A DNA stretch of 64,000 bases from Candidatus Avelusimicrobium pullarium (GCA_944323745.1 CALUTQ010000002.1:1-64000); one strand, 5' to 3'; counted from the stretch's first letter, positions 43,397 through 52,424 are shown. Program-made: numbers and translations. Notes: generated from the sequence alone by a model not told the origin.

Positions 43397-45321
43397 TGTG
43401 GATAAAAAAACCCAAAAGAAGCGACTTTCGCGTTAAACTTTCCGTCGGCATTGTGCTGTTTGCCCTGCTGATGTTTTCGGCTTTCCGTTTGGCGTTGTTT
43501 TGGCTGTATCACCCCACCTTTGATGCGTTGACGGCGGGGCAGATTTTCAGCGCTTTTTTAAACGGCCTTCGCTTTGATTTGGCGGTAATTGCCCTTTTTA
43601 TAGGGCCGGTTATTCTGCTTTTTAACCTGCCGGTCAATTCCGTACGCTACGTAAAATATTGCGTGTTTTTTATGGCTTTTGAGCTAATGGTAATGGCCGG
43701 TTTTTTGGTGGCCGATTTAATTTATTTCCCTTATGTAAAACGCCATATAGCCGAAGAAATTTTGCAAGTGTCGGCCGACTGGGGATACATACTGACCTAT
43801 ATGTTTACCAAGGCGCTTTTGCCGCTTTTGCTGCTATTGTTTTTATTGGGTGTGGTGGGCGTATTTATACACAAAATTTTTAAATACCGGTATGTGTTTG
43901 ATCCCTACTATTTAAAGGGCGAAAGCCTTAAATTGCTGCTTTGCGTATTGTTTATTGTACTGGGCATCCGCGGCCATTTGGGGTTTGGCAAACCTATCGG
44001 CATTGCCGACGTGTATCAATATGCTTCTTCCCCTGCGGCGGCGGCACTTACGCTTAACGGCGTGTTTACGGCCTATCAGGTGGGGCGCAAAGGCTCGGTG
44101 GACATTAAAAACGACTATCCTGCCGACAAAGCCATTGCCCATACGCAAAAGCTGTTAATTGCGCCCGAAGAAACAGTGCCGGACGAAAACTATCCGCTTA
44201 TGCGCCAGCCCAAAACCCCGCGGGATAAAAAAGACATCAATTTCTTTATCGTTTTGCTGGAAGGCTGGCACCCGTATTATGTGGACGCGCTTTCGGGCAA
44301 TCATTTTGGCGTAACGCCCGTTTTTGACCAAATAGTGCGCGACGGGGTAAACTTTACCAATGCCTATGCCGTGGGCTTGCGCAGTATGTTTGGTTTTGCC
44401 GGCGTATTGGCCGGGGTGCCGCTGGTGCCGGGCCTGCCGATGTTTGGTTACGGGCTGGAGCTGACCAGCTTTTTCCGTCTGCCCGGGGCATTGGCAGATA
44501 ACGGCTGGAGCACGTTTTTTGCCCAAACCTCCAACAGAGACTCTTACCGCCTCTGCTCGCTGGCTTCTTATTTGGGCGCGCAAGGCAGCTTTGGCAACGA
44601 GGATATGAAAAAACTGCTGCCTTATATTGACAGCGCTCCCTTCGGTTACGACTATGACGGGCTGATGTTCGGGGCAGAGCAGGTGGAAGCGCGCAAAAAC
44701 CGCAATTTTATGGGGATGGTCTTTACCGGCATTACGCACGCCCCCTTTGCCCGCACGCTGGAGCGCTTTGACAAATATAAAGGCGATACGTGGGACGACG
44801 GCTTTAAAAACACATTGTATTTTGCCGACTGGTCTATTGGCGAATTGTTAAAACGCGCCAAAGAAGAAGGGTGGTTTGACAATACAGTTTTTATCTTTGT
44901 GGCGGACCACACCTCCGGCGGGCCGGATATAGACTCGTTGTACAATAAATTCCGCATTCCGCTGGTGTTTTATGCGCCTAAATTGTTAAAGCCGCGCACG
45001 GTAGATTATGTGGTATCCCAATTAGATTTGGTGCCTACCCTCTACAATATGGCCGGTTTAAACGTGCCATATACGGCGTTGGGGCGCGATATGTTTGACG
45101 CGCGCGAGAGCGAAAAACGCGTGGCGCTGGTGTCGGAAGGGGTCAATATCGGGCTTATCACCAAAGACGGGGCCATTCGGCACACCCGCAAAGAAATTTT
45201 GTCGGAAGAAAAACTTTCGGACGATTTTGACGCCGCCGCGGCGGAAGACACCCTGCTGTCTTTAGACAAAGCCGCCTATGTGCTGTTAAAAAACAATACC
45301 TGGTATAAAGATGAACAATAA
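43396..45321 (+). CDS. LtaS-like sulfatase-fold membrane enzyme
   Basis: This 641-residue protein has five N-terminal membrane helices (about 15-190), then an LTA-synthase-type domain: FFIVLLEGWHPYY (Glu metal ligand), nucleophile position in GLRSMFGFAGVLAG where Ser replaces the usual Thr, and FVADHTSG (Asp-His ligands). The family transfers phosphoglycerol from lipids. The co-transcribed glycerol-kinase-like gene overlaps it by 11 bp, which fits glycerol-phosphate chemistry on an envelope glycan. Confidence 0.8.
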   Translation: MWIKKPKRSDFRVKLSVGIVLFALLMFSAFRLALFWLYHPTFDALTAGQIFSAFLNGLRFDLAVIALFIGPVILLFNLPVNSVRYVKYCVFFMAFELMVMAGFLVADLIYFPYVKRHIAEEILQVSADWGYILTYMFTKALLPLLLLLFLLGVVGVFIHKIFKYRYVFDPYYLKGESLKLLLCVLFIVLGIRGHLGFGKPIGIADVYQYASSPAAAALTLNGVFTAYQVGRKGSVDIKNDYPADKAIAHTQKLLIAPEETVPDENYPLMRQPKTPRDKKDINFFIVLLEGWHPYYVDALSGNHFGVTPVFDQIVRDGVNFTNAYAVGLRSMFGFAGVLAGVPLVPGLPMFGYGLELTSFFRLPGALADNGWSTFFAQTSNRDSYRLCSLASYLGAQGSFGNEDMKKLLPYIDSAPFGYDYDGLMFGAEQVEARKNRNFMGMVFTGITHAPFARTLERFDKYKGDTWDDGFKNTLYFADWSIGELLKRAKEEGWFDNTVFIFVADHTSGGPDIDSLYNKFRIPLVFYAPKLLKPRTVDYVVSQLDLVPTLYNMAGLNVPYTALGRDMFDARESEKRVALVSEGVNIGLITKDGAIRHTRKEILSEEKLSDDFDAAAAEDTLLSLDKAAYVLLKNNTWYKDEQ

Positions 45322-46768
45322 ATATATTATTGCGCTGGACCAAGGCAGTTCTTCTTCCCGCGCGGTGGCCATTGACCAAAAAGGCCGCATTGCCGCGCGC
45401 GTCAGCCACGCGGTGCAGACGCACCGTCCGGCGGAAGGGCTGGCCGAGTTTGACGCTTGGGAACTGCTTACGGGGCAGTTGGACGCGCTGTATGGGCTGC
45501 TTTCGCAAATCGGCCCTGCCAATGCGGCGGCTTTGGCGGTAGCCAGCCAGCGTTCCACCGTGGTTTTTTGGGACCGGATGACCGGCCGGCCGGTAGCCCC
45601 TGCTTTAAGCTGGCAGGACGGCCGCGCCTTGCGCCAAGCCCAAGAGGCCGATTTACCGCAGGAAACCGTTCATCAGTTGACCGGCCTGTATAAAACCCCC
45701 TTTTACTCCGCCGCCAAAATAGCCTGGACGCTGCAAAACGTGCCGCAGGCGGCCCAAGCCGCCCAGGACGGGCGTTTGTGCATAGGGCCGGTGGCTTCTT
45801 ACATTATTTGGCATTTAACGGGCGGCAAAGTGTTTGCCTGCGATCCGACGCAAGCCCAGCGTACCCTGCTTTTTAATATCGCCACATTAAATTGGGAAAA
45901 CCAACTGCTAGACGCCTTTGGCGTACAGCGCGCCTGGCTGCCGCAAATCAAACGCACCGCCGATGATTACGGTACGTTTGCCTATGAAGGCGTTTCTATT
46001 CCCGTCAAGGTGTGCGTAGGGGACCAGCAGGCCGCCTTGCATTCGCTGCGGGTGGTGAGCGGCAGTTCTTGCATCAATTACGGCACCGGCGCGTTTTTTA
46101 TGCGCAATACCGGCACGCAACGGCACATTTTGCCCGGGCTTTTAACGTCTGTGGGCGTTTCGGCCCCTTCTTCCGCCGGTTGTGAATATTTATTGGAAGG
46201 CCCCGTAAACGCCTGCGGAACAGCCTTTGCGTGGTTGAGCGAAATTGGTTTTGCTTTTTCTATGGATGAAGTGGACGCCTTGTGTGAAGCTTCCCGCACG
46301 CCGGCCTGGGTGCTGCCCGCTTTGGGCGGCTTGGGCGCACCGTATTGGGACTTTACGGCCACGCCCGTATTGGCTGGCTTGTCCCCCTCCACCAAAAAGG
46401 CGGATATTGTGTGCGGGGCGGTAAACGCATTGGCTTTTTTGCTGGCCGACATTGTGTTTTATGCGGAACGGTTCGGCATCAAAAGCGGAGAAATAAAAGT
46501 GACGGGCGGTCTTTCCAAATGCCGTAGCCTGCTGCGCAAACAGGCCGACATTTTGCAAACCCGTCTGCTGCCTTGCGGCGAGACGGAAAGCACGGCCGTA
46601 GGCGCGGGGCTTTTGGCCGCGCAGGCGGCGGGTGTGCAAACAGCCGGCTGGGAGACGCTGCATTTGCTGCCCCCCATAGAACCGCAGCTGGATGCCGAAG
46701 CGGCAGAAAATTTATATGAGCAATGGCACCGCTTTTTAAACTGGTGCAAAGTAAAGGACGGCAGGTAA
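45311..46768 (+). CDS. FGGY-family kinase, glycerol-kinase-like
   Basis: This 485-residue protein has the N-terminal ATPase-fold ALDQGSSSSRAVA, then SWQDGRA, the catalytic-site GDQQAAL, INYGTGAF, and the C-terminal VTGGLSKC with GAGL. The N-terminus is close to GlpK (LDQGTTSSR), but SWQDGRA differs from the WQDRRT of GlpK, so substrate specificity is uncertain. It overlaps the LtaS-like gene by 11 bp and ends the operon. Confidence 0.82.
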   Translation: MNNKYIIALDQGSSSSRAVAIDQKGRIAARVSHAVQTHRPAEGLAEFDAWELLTGQLDALYGLLSQIGPANAAALAVASQRSTVVFWDRMTGRPVAPALSWQDGRALRQAQEADLPQETVHQLTGLYKTPFYSAAKIAWTLQNVPQAAQAAQDGRLCIGPVASYIIWHLTGGKVFACDPTQAQRTLLFNIATLNWENQLLDAFGVQRAWLPQIKRTADDYGTFAYEGVSIPVKVCVGDQQAALHSLRVVSGSSCINYGTGAFFMRNTGTQRHILPGLLTSVGVSAPSSAGCEYLLEGPVNACGTAFAWLSEIGFAFSMDEVDALCEASRTPAWVLPALGGLGAPYWDFTATPVLAGLSPSTKKADIVCGAVNALAFLLADIVFYAERFGIKSGEIKVTGGLSKCRSLLRKQADILQTRLLPCGETESTAVGAGLLAAQAAGVQTAGWETLHLLPPIEPQLDAEAAENLYEQWHRFLNWCKVKDGR

Positions 46769-46784
46769 AGTGCTTTAAGCTAAG

Positions 46785-46816
46785 AAAAAACGGGTCAGAC
46801 TTGGCCCGTTTTTTTA
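46785..46816 (+). terminator. Terminator of the nuclease/LtaS-like/FGGY operon
   Basis: ACGGGTCA and TTGGCCCGT form a stem followed by seven T. Confidence 0.8.
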
Positions 46817-47200
46817 TGCGTTTCATATAAAAACGAATGAATCTTTATTTTCGGCTGGTTAATTGCCTTCAGCGCGGAGAACACAAATGCAACTCGCTTT
46901 TAGCGGTGCAAATACTCTGCCCGTGATTTCACGGGAATAACGCTTTGCTCGGCGGTGATGATTAGTGACTTTTGGCGACGGTTTTGCCGCAGGATGAAGT
47001 GGGCGTTATAAAAAACAAAATGTCTGTCATATTTTCCATTATGCGCGGTAGATAAACAAAACCGAAATTACGGCGTAGTCGGAAACGATTTGACTGAACG
47101 AACCGGTGTTGTATTAACGTTTATGGGAATAATTGCACCTGTTTCGCCCAAACCGCCTGTGTGGAAATTTTTTTGTCCGTTCTAAAAGCAAGGATATAAA
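46817..47200. other. Gene-free stretch
   Basis: About 380 bp with no supported gene. A small CCCGTGA-TTTCACGGG hairpin lies near 46920-46936. Confidence 0.4.
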
Positions 47201-47201
47201 T

Positions 47202-47232
47202 AAAAAAAGGCCCGCTGAAAAGCGGGCCTTTT
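47202..47232 (-). terminator. Terminator of the ankyrin gene
   Basis: AAAAGGCCCGCT and AGCGGGCCTTTT with a 5-nt loop and a T run on the minus strand. Confidence 0.88.
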
Positions 47233-47243
47233 AAACGGATAGT

Positions 47244-49100
47244 TTATTCTTTTAATACGGAGGGTTGCAATGCCTTGTTTGCCTGTTCCAAACGGGCGTT
47301 TACCTGGGCTTGAATTTCCGCTTCGCGTTTGGCTTTGGCTTCATCCAATTGTTTTTGCAGTTTAGCCAATTCTTCGTCTTTTTGCATCATTTCCTGCTCT
47401 ACCTGTGCGCGAACTTCATCGCGCTTTTTGGCTAGTTCTTCATCCTGCAGTTGTTTGACCATTTCTTCCTGTTCTTTAAGCTGTTGTTCCAAAGCCTGCA
47501 CTTCGGCCAGCTTTTCTTCGGCCACGGCGGCAGCTTGGGCGCGGAGCTTTTGCTGTTCTTCATTAGCCAAGGCCTGTGCGGCGGCGCGGGCTTTTAACTG
47601 GTCTTGCAGCACGGTGTGTTTTTTAACCTGCAGCACCGTCATTACGGGGGACTGCGGCATTAAATCGGCCGCTAAGGCAAAAGCGTCTTTGCCTTCTTTA
47701 TTGACGGCGGTTAAATCTACGTCGTTTTTAACCAGCACCAAGGCCGCTTTTTCATTCAGGTTTTTAATGGCGTGCATTAAAGCGGTGTTACCGTTATTGT
47801 CCTGCAGGTTTAAATCGGCTCCGTTGTCAATAAGCCATTGCAGGGCTTCGGTGCCTTTTGCCGTGGTGTACATCAGCGCCGTTTTGCCGTTGGCGTCGGT
47901 TGAATTGATGGAAAAACCTTCCCGTACCAATTGTTCCATTGCCGGAATGCTTTGCCCTTCCGCGGCGGCAATAAACACATTTTTGCCGTATACGTCCGTT
48001 TCGTTGGCATCGGCGCCCATTCTGACCAATTGGCGAATCAAAGCCGTTTGCCCGTTGGCGGCGGCATAGAACAAAGCCGTGCGGCCTTCTTTGTCTTTCA
48101 GGTTAATATTGGCCCCTTCACTTACCAGCATTTGGGCTGCTTTTTCCTGTCCGGCGGCGGCTGCCGCGCTTAAGGCAGAGAGGCCGTTGGCAGGGTTTTG
48201 ATAATCAGGGTCTACCTTGTACTTTAAAAGCACGCGGATATTATCTGTGCTGCCGTTTTGGGCGGCGTAAATCAGCGGTGTGTTGCCCATATTGTCGGGC
48301 AAGTTAATGGCGCGGGTATTAAGACTGAGCAAATTTTCCGTCAGGCGGCGGTCATTGGCGGCCATAGCGTGCAGCAGGGCGGTTTTGCCCAAGTCGTCTT
48401 TTGCCGTTACGTCCGCACCGTTTTTAATTAAATATTCCACGGCTTCCCGCTGGCCGGCGGCTGCGGCCGCAATCAGCGGCGTAACGCCGTAGCTGGAGGT
48501 TAAATTGACGGAGGCGGAGCCTTCCTCCACCAGCAATTTGATGATGGCCATATTGCCTTTTTCCGCCGCAACCGTAAGGGGTGTAATACCGGCATAGTTG
48601 CGTTCGTTAACGTCCACATTGGCATAAATTAACGTACGTACGCGGTCGGCATCGCCGGTTTTGATGGCGCGGACCAAAGAGGTGTCGTAAACGAATTTGG
48701 TTTTGGCAGGCTCTTTGCTTTGCAACACGGTGCCGGAATAAGGTGAATTTTTGGTGGCGGACGTTTGCTGTTTGCCGTACATCGCCCCCTGAATTTTGGC
48801 GTCTTCTTTAGACGTGGTGGGCTGCCCCAGCACATTGCCGCGGTAAATGGTGCCGCTGTCGGTGGGGGCTTGCGTGGTGCCGCCTAATACCGTACCGCGG
48901 TAAATGTCCCCCGGCACGCTGGAGCGGGCCGCTTCTTCCTTAATCATTTGGTCCCTTGTCTTTTGGGACTGGGCAGACACCGGTTCCAACCCTTTAATAT
49001 AAACCGGTTTTCCGTCAACGTAAATAATATCGGGCTGCTGCGCCAGTGCGGCGGGAGCCAGACAGAAAGAGAGCAACATCGTCAGGTAAAATTTATTCAT
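47244..49100 (-). CDS. Exported ankyrin-repeat protein with coiled-coil tail
   Basis: This 618-residue protein has a signal peptide (to ALAQ at about 21) and a linker with three YRGTVLGG/YRGNVLGQ/YSGTVLQS motifs at about 65-125. About ten ankyrin repeats follow (residues about 150-475; G-TPL-hAA motifs, e.g. GITPLTVAAEKGN, GRTALFYAAANGQ). The tail is a Gln/Glu/Ala coiled coil (about 490-610). A periplasmic scaffold role is plausible. GGAGG precedes the ATG and TATAAT lies at 49125-49120. Ankyrin proteins can be host-directed, but no secretion signal beyond Sec is seen. Confidence 0.88.
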   Translation of the reverse strand: MNKFYLTMLLSFCLAPAALAQQPDIIYVDGKPVYIKGLEPVSAQSQKTRDQMIKEEAARSSVPGDIYRGTVLGGTTQAPTDSGTIYRGNVLGQPTTSKEDAKIQGAMYGKQQTSATKNSPYSGTVLQSKEPAKTKFVYDTSLVRAIKTGDADRVRTLIYANVDVNERNYAGITPLTVAAEKGNMAIIKLLVEEGSASVNLTSSYGVTPLIAAAAAGQREAVEYLIKNGADVTAKDDLGKTALLHAMAANDRRLTENLLSLNTRAINLPDNMGNTPLIYAAQNGSTDNIRVLLKYKVDPDYQNPANGLSALSAAAAAGQEKAAQMLVSEGANINLKDKEGRTALFYAAANGQTALIRQLVRMGADANETDVYGKNVFIAAAEGQSIPAMEQLVREGFSINSTDANGKTALMYTTAKGTEALQWLIDNGADLNLQDNNGNTALMHAIKNLNEKAALVLVKNDVDLTAVNKEGKDAFALAADLMPQSPVMTVLQVKKHTVLQDQLKARAAAQALANEEQQKLRAQAAAVAEEKLAEVQALEQQLKEQEEMVKQLQDEELAKKRDEVRAQVEQEMMQKDEELAKLQKQLDEAKAKREAEIQAQVNARLEQANKALQPSVLKE

Positions 49101-49244
49101 ATTTTTCCTCCGTGTTTATATTATAGCAATAGGAAAAGGATTTTTGACACGAATTTTTCTTCCTGCGTGCAAAAACGCCTCAAACTAGTTTAAAAAGGTA
49201 AGGAAACTGTAAATAAAAAAAATCGCAGGCTTGAAAGAAAAAAC

Positions 49245-49273
49245 TTGCATTTTTATTTTCATCGTTGTATTAT
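49245..49273 (+). promoter_or_regulatory. Sigma70-type promoter in a gene-free gap
   Basis: TTGCAT, a 17-bp spacer and TATTAT predict a start near 49280. No CDS follows; instead a structured segment ends in a terminator 80 nt later. Confidence 0.65.
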
Positions 49274-49279
49274 AAATAT

Positions 49280-49362
49280 ATAGATTTTCTCCCCCCAGAA
49301 CCTTTCGATTTACCCCCCGAATGGTTCTGAAAAGAGCAGGGCACATCCCCCTGCTCTTTCTT
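49280..49362 (+). ncRNA. Candidate small RNA with C-rich loops
   Basis: From the predicted start the transcript would hold CTCCCCCC, then a hairpin (AGAACC-T-TTCG..CGAA-T-GGTTCT, loop ATTTACCCC), then a strong terminator hairpin (AAAGAGCAGGG..CCCTGCTCTTT) with T tail. The exposed C-runs are complementary to the G-rich Shine-Dalgarno sites seen across this window. The segment has its own promoter and terminator and no reading frame. Size about 80 nt. No known family was recognised. Confidence 0.5.
49330..49362 (+). terminator. Terminator of the candidate small RNA
   Basis: AAAGAGCAGGG-CACATCC-CCCTGCTCTTT (11-bp stem) then CTTT. It could also end transcripts from the ferredoxin side. Confidence 0.8.
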
Positions 49363-49416
49363 TATGTCTTTTTGCCTGGGAAGCACAGAACAAGAAGGCA
49401 GTTTTATCAGACCGCG

Positions 49417-49734
49417 GCGCAGGCTTGCAACCTGCCCAACAAAAACCCCCGCCGAAGCGAGGGTTTTTTTCAAAGCGAGTTGAAACTTACAGAGCAATTG
49501 CGCTGACGGGGCAGGTGCCGGCGCAGGCTTGCAATCTGCCCGACAAAAAACCCCCGCCGAAGCGAGGGTTTCTTTTTCAAAGCGAGTTGAAACTTACAGA
49601 GCAATTGCGCTGACGGGGCAGGTGCCGGCGCAGGCTTGCAATCTGCCCGACAAAAAACCCCCGCCGAAGCGAGGGTTTCTTTTTCAAAGCGAGTTGAAAC
49701 TTACAGAGCAATTGCGCTGACGGGGCAGGTGCCG
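49417..49734. repeat. Triplicated 104-107-bp unit: ferredoxin 3' end plus terminator
   Basis: Copies lie at 49417-49520 (104 bp), 49521-49627 and 49628-49734 (107 bp each, nearly identical). Each holds the last 13 codons of the ferredoxin gene, its stop, and its UUCG-loop terminator. Only the copy nearest the gene is connected to the coding region. Units begin at GCGCAGGC, the same octamer found in the ferredoxin coding sequence at 49735, so microhomology probably drove the duplication. Confidence 0.93.
49652..49675 (-). terminator. Ferredoxin terminator (one of three copies)
   Basis: On the minus strand CCCTCGC-TTCG-GCGGGGG then TTTTTT: a C(UUCG)G tetraloop terminator. Further copies lie near 49545-49568 and 49441-49464. 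Confidence 0.9.
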
Positions 49735-49871
49735 GCGCAGGCGCCGCACTCAATGCATTTGGCCGCGTCAATAGAGCGTTTGCCGTTCTGTTCGGAAATA
49801 GCGCCGACCGGGCAGGCCGATTCGCAGGCGCCGCAGTTAATGCACACTTCGGGGTTCACTTTATAAGCCAT
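49701..49871 (-). CDS. 2[4Fe-4S] ferredoxin, 56 residues
   Basis: A small electron carrier of clostridial type with two complete clusters: C-x2-C-x2-C-x3-C-P in CINCGACESACPVGA, and again in CIECGACAGTCPVSA. It starts MAYKVNPE and has GGAG about 11 nt upstream. In anaerobes such ferredoxins serve pyruvate:ferredoxin oxidoreductase and [FeFe]-hydrogenase; hydE lies 5 kb away. Its 3' end and terminator are tandemly triplicated downstream. Confidence 0.95.
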   Translation of the reverse strand: MAYKVNPEVCINCGACESACPVGAISEQNGKRSIDAAKCIECGACAGTCPVSAIAL

Positions 49872-49984
49872 AAATTGTTCTCTCCTGTAATTTGGGATAC
49901 ATTTATTATATCAAAATTGCCGTTGTAAAGCGTCAAGGCTGAATAAGGTTATTTTTTACGACGGGAACGCAAAAACCGCCTCCA

Positions 49985-50014
49985 TTGCACTGTCTATAGA
50001 TATTGTGGTACAAT
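49985..50014 (+). promoter_or_regulatory. Promoter of feoAB
   Basis: TTGCAC, an 18-bp spacer and TACAAT place the start near 50021, which excludes an upstream ATG at 50005. Confidence 0.6.
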
Positions 50015-50040
50015 ATAAAAGTAAGGAAAACCTAACTTTT

Positions 50041-52017
50041 ATGGAAAACAAAAACTATCGCACACTTTTTGATATTAAACCCGGCACCGAAGCAGAAGTG
50101 CAGGATATTCAGTTGGAAGGCGCCCAAGCCGACAAACTGGCGGCTATGGGCTTGGCCAAAGGCCAGCGTATTGTGCGCCACGCGGGCACAAACCCGCTGG
50201 TGGTATCCGTCTGCGGCAGCGAGGTAGCTATCGGCCCCAAAACGGCCCGCAAAATTATTGTCCGCCCTTGTGCTGCCGTACCGGGGACGGACGACTCCTT
50301 CCGCCCCGTTACTTTTTTGATGGCGGGCAACCCCAATGTGGGCAAGAGTTTGCTGTTTTCTCGTCTGACGGGTATCGGCATTTTGTCTTCCAACTTTCCG
50401 GGTACGACGGTGGGCCTCAACCGCGGCACGACCGTGTTTAACGGGGAAACCTATAACATTATTGATATCCCGGGTCTGTACCGCTTGGAAGAAAAATGGC
50501 TGATTGAAGGCAAAAAGCGCGATTTGTTTAAAGAGTTAGATTACGACTTTATCGTGGCCGTGGCGGACGCCTCGCATCTGGAACGTAATTTGTATTTTAC
50601 GTTGGAACTGATGAGCTTGGGCAAACCGGTCATTTTACTGCTCAACAAATTTGACGAAGCCGTGCGCAAAGGTATTGCCATTGATGTGCGCGGACTTTCC
50701 AAACGCCTGGGCATTCCGGTTATTGCCGTGGTGGCCACTACGGGCGAGGGACTGAAACGGCTGGAAGTGACGGTAGACAAAATGGTTCGCCAGAAAAAGG
50801 CCCCCCAGCCGATGCTGTCTATTCCGCAGGCGCCGGAAGAAAAGTGGCGTTTAATCGGCGAGGTTGTTCGCCACGTACAACGCATTCATCATAAACACGC
50901 CAGCTTTACAGAAAAACTGCAGGCCTGGGCCACAAACCCCATCAGCGGGTTGCTTATTGCCTTGGGCGTGCTCTTGCTTTCGTTGGTGGCTATTGTCAAC
51001 ATCGGCGAGCTGATTATCAGCCTGTTGGAGCCTTTGTACGACAACTATTACTTTCCGCTTTTGCAAAAAGCATTTGCCTTTTTGCAGGGCAACCCGCTGT
51101 ATTGGTTCCTGCTGGGCGACGGCGGGCAGCAGTATTTCGGGGTTCTTTCTGACGGTGTAAAAATTGCCCTGATAGATGTTATGCCCTATGTGCTGGTGTT
51201 CTATTCCCTGCTTGGTTTTTTGGGCGATTTGGGGTACCTGCCGCGTTTGGCGGTACTGTTGGACCGCCTGCTGCACCGCATCGGTCTGCACGGGTATGGG
51301 GCTATTCCCATTATGCTGGGTTTTGGCTGCAAAGTGCCTGCTGTAATGGGGGTGCGCGTATTGGAAACCCGCCGCGAACGCATCATTGCCCTGGCGCTTA
51401 TTTTGGTGCTGGCGCCGTGCATTTCCCAAACGGCGATGATTTTGTCTATGCTTTCGCCTTACGGAATAAAATATTTGCTTATCGTGTTTGGTGTATTGTT
51501 TATCAACGGCATTATTGTCGGCACCATTTTAAACAAATTGCTTAAAGGCGAAACGCCGGAAATGTTTATGGAAATTCCGTCTTGGAGCGTGCCGCAGCTG
51601 CGCCCGCTGGCGCGCAAAATTTGGCTGCGTATGAAAGAATATTTAGGCGATGCCCTGCCGCTTATTTTGGCCGGTGTGCTGTTTGTAGACGTAATGCAAT
51701 ACTCCGGCCTGACGGACTGGCTGGCCAAAATATTCCGCTATCCGGTGCATTATTTGCTGAATTTGCCGATGGAAGCCACGCCGGTGCTGTTTTTGGGCTT
51801 TTTGCGTAAGGATGTGTCCATTGCGCTTTTGCAGCCTTTCCATTTGCCGCCGGAACAATTGGCCGTCGCTTGTGTGTTTATGGCTATGTATTTGCCGTGT
51901 GTGGCTACCTTCTTTGTAATGCTGCGCGAAAACGGCCTGAAAGATACGCTTAAAATCGTGGCGCTGACTTTTGCTTTGGCGTTGGTCAGTGCAACGGTGC
52001 TGCGCTTTTTGGTGTGA
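50041..52017 (+). CDS. feoB: FeoA-FeoB fusion ferrous iron transporter
   Basis: This 658-residue protein has an N-terminal FeoA-like SH3 domain (about 5-80, with LAAMGLAKGQRI) fused to FeoB: G1 GNPNVGKS, G3 DIPGLY, G4 NKFD, then gate helices with PYVLVFYSLLGFLGDLGYLPR and GFGCKVPAVMG. It imports Fe2+ across the inner membrane. Start ATG 50041 is set by the promoter and AAGGAAA upstream. The fusion occurs in several anaerobe lineages. No Fur-like palindrome was identified with confidence. Confidence 0.95.
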   Translation: MENKNYRTLFDIKPGTEAEVQDIQLEGAQADKLAAMGLAKGQRIVRHAGTNPLVVSVCGSEVAIGPKTARKIIVRPCAAVPGTDDSFRPVTFLMAGNPNVGKSLLFSRLTGIGILSSNFPGTTVGLNRGTTVFNGETYNIIDIPGLYRLEEKWLIEGKKRDLFKELDYDFIVAVADASHLERNLYFTLELMSLGKPVILLLNKFDEAVRKGIAIDVRGLSKRLGIPVIAVVATTGEGLKRLEVTVDKMVRQKKAPQPMLSIPQAPEEKWRLIGEVVRHVQRIHHKHASFTEKLQAWATNPISGLLIALGVLLLSLVAIVNIGELIISLLEPLYDNYYFPLLQKAFAFLQGNPLYWFLLGDGGQQYFGVLSDGVKIALIDVMPYVLVFYSLLGFLGDLGYLPRLAVLLDRLLHRIGLHGYGAIPIMLGFGCKVPAVMGVRVLETRRERIIALALILVLAPCISQTAMILSMLSPYGIKYLLIVFGVLFINGIIVGTILNKLLKGETPEMFMEIPSWSVPQLRPLARKIWLRMKEYLGDALPLILAGVLFVDVMQYSGLTDWLAKIFRYPVHYLLNLPMEATPVLFLGFLRKDVSIALLQPFHLPPEQLAVACVFMAMYLPCVATFFVMLRENGLKDTLKIVALTFALALVSATVLRFLV

Positions 52018-52030
52018 AAAACAATTAGAT

Positions 52031-52060
52031 AAAAAACCCGCCCTAACAGGCGGGTTTTTT
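52031..52060. terminator. Bidirectional terminator
   Basis: AAACCCGCC and GGCGGGTTT between feoB and the convergent HxlR gene, whose stop codon touches the T run. Confidence 0.88.
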
Positions 52061-52394
52061 ATTTGCGTGGTTTATGTTTTTCCCCCCACAAACACAATAA
52101 GTCCAAAATTTTCATCAGCGATTTTCCCTTTTCGGAAAGGCTATATTCCACTTTAGGCGGCATTTGCAGCCATTGTTTGCGGTGAATTAACCCGTCTTGT
52201 TGCATTTCTTTTAAAGACAGTGACAGCGTTTTATGGGATATGCAGCCCAAATATCGTTTAAGGGCGTTATAACGTACGGAGCCAAATTCCATTAAACAGT
52301 ATAAAATGGTCATTTTATATTTGCCGTTTATTAAAGAGAGCGTGTAAGAAAACCCCGTGTCTTTAAAACAAGCCGTTTGTATGTTCTTTGGCAT
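52059..52394 (-). CDS. HxlR-family transcriptional regulator
   Basis: This 111-residue winged-helix regulator has the HxlR pattern: INGKYKMTILYCLM, then RYNALKRYLGCISHKTLSLSLKEMQQDGLI and YSLSEKGKSLM. A Cys (position about 52) and another near the N-terminus could be redox-sensing as in other HxlR proteins. It is divergent from a flavodoxin-like reductase that it probably controls. Confidence 0.9.
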   Translation of the reverse strand: MPKNIQTACFKDTGFSYTLSLINGKYKMTILYCLMEFGSVRYNALKRYLGCISHKTLSLSLKEMQQDGLIHRKQWLQMPPKVEYSLSEKGKSLMKILDLLCLWGEKHKPRK

Positions 52395-52411
52395 TTTATG
52401 CTTTCCTTTTT

Positions 52412-52424
52412 GTTAGTATCTAAC
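52412..52424. promoter_or_regulatory. Candidate HxlR operator
   Basis: GTTAG-TAT-CTAAC, a perfect 5-bp inverted repeat, lies 18 bp before the HxlR start in the shared promoter gap. Confidence 0.45.

Noticed and set aside
49417-49734. Regular repeats considered as a CRISPR array
   Set aside because: Units are directly adjacent with no variable spacers and clearly derive from the ferredoxin 3' end; no cas genes nearby.
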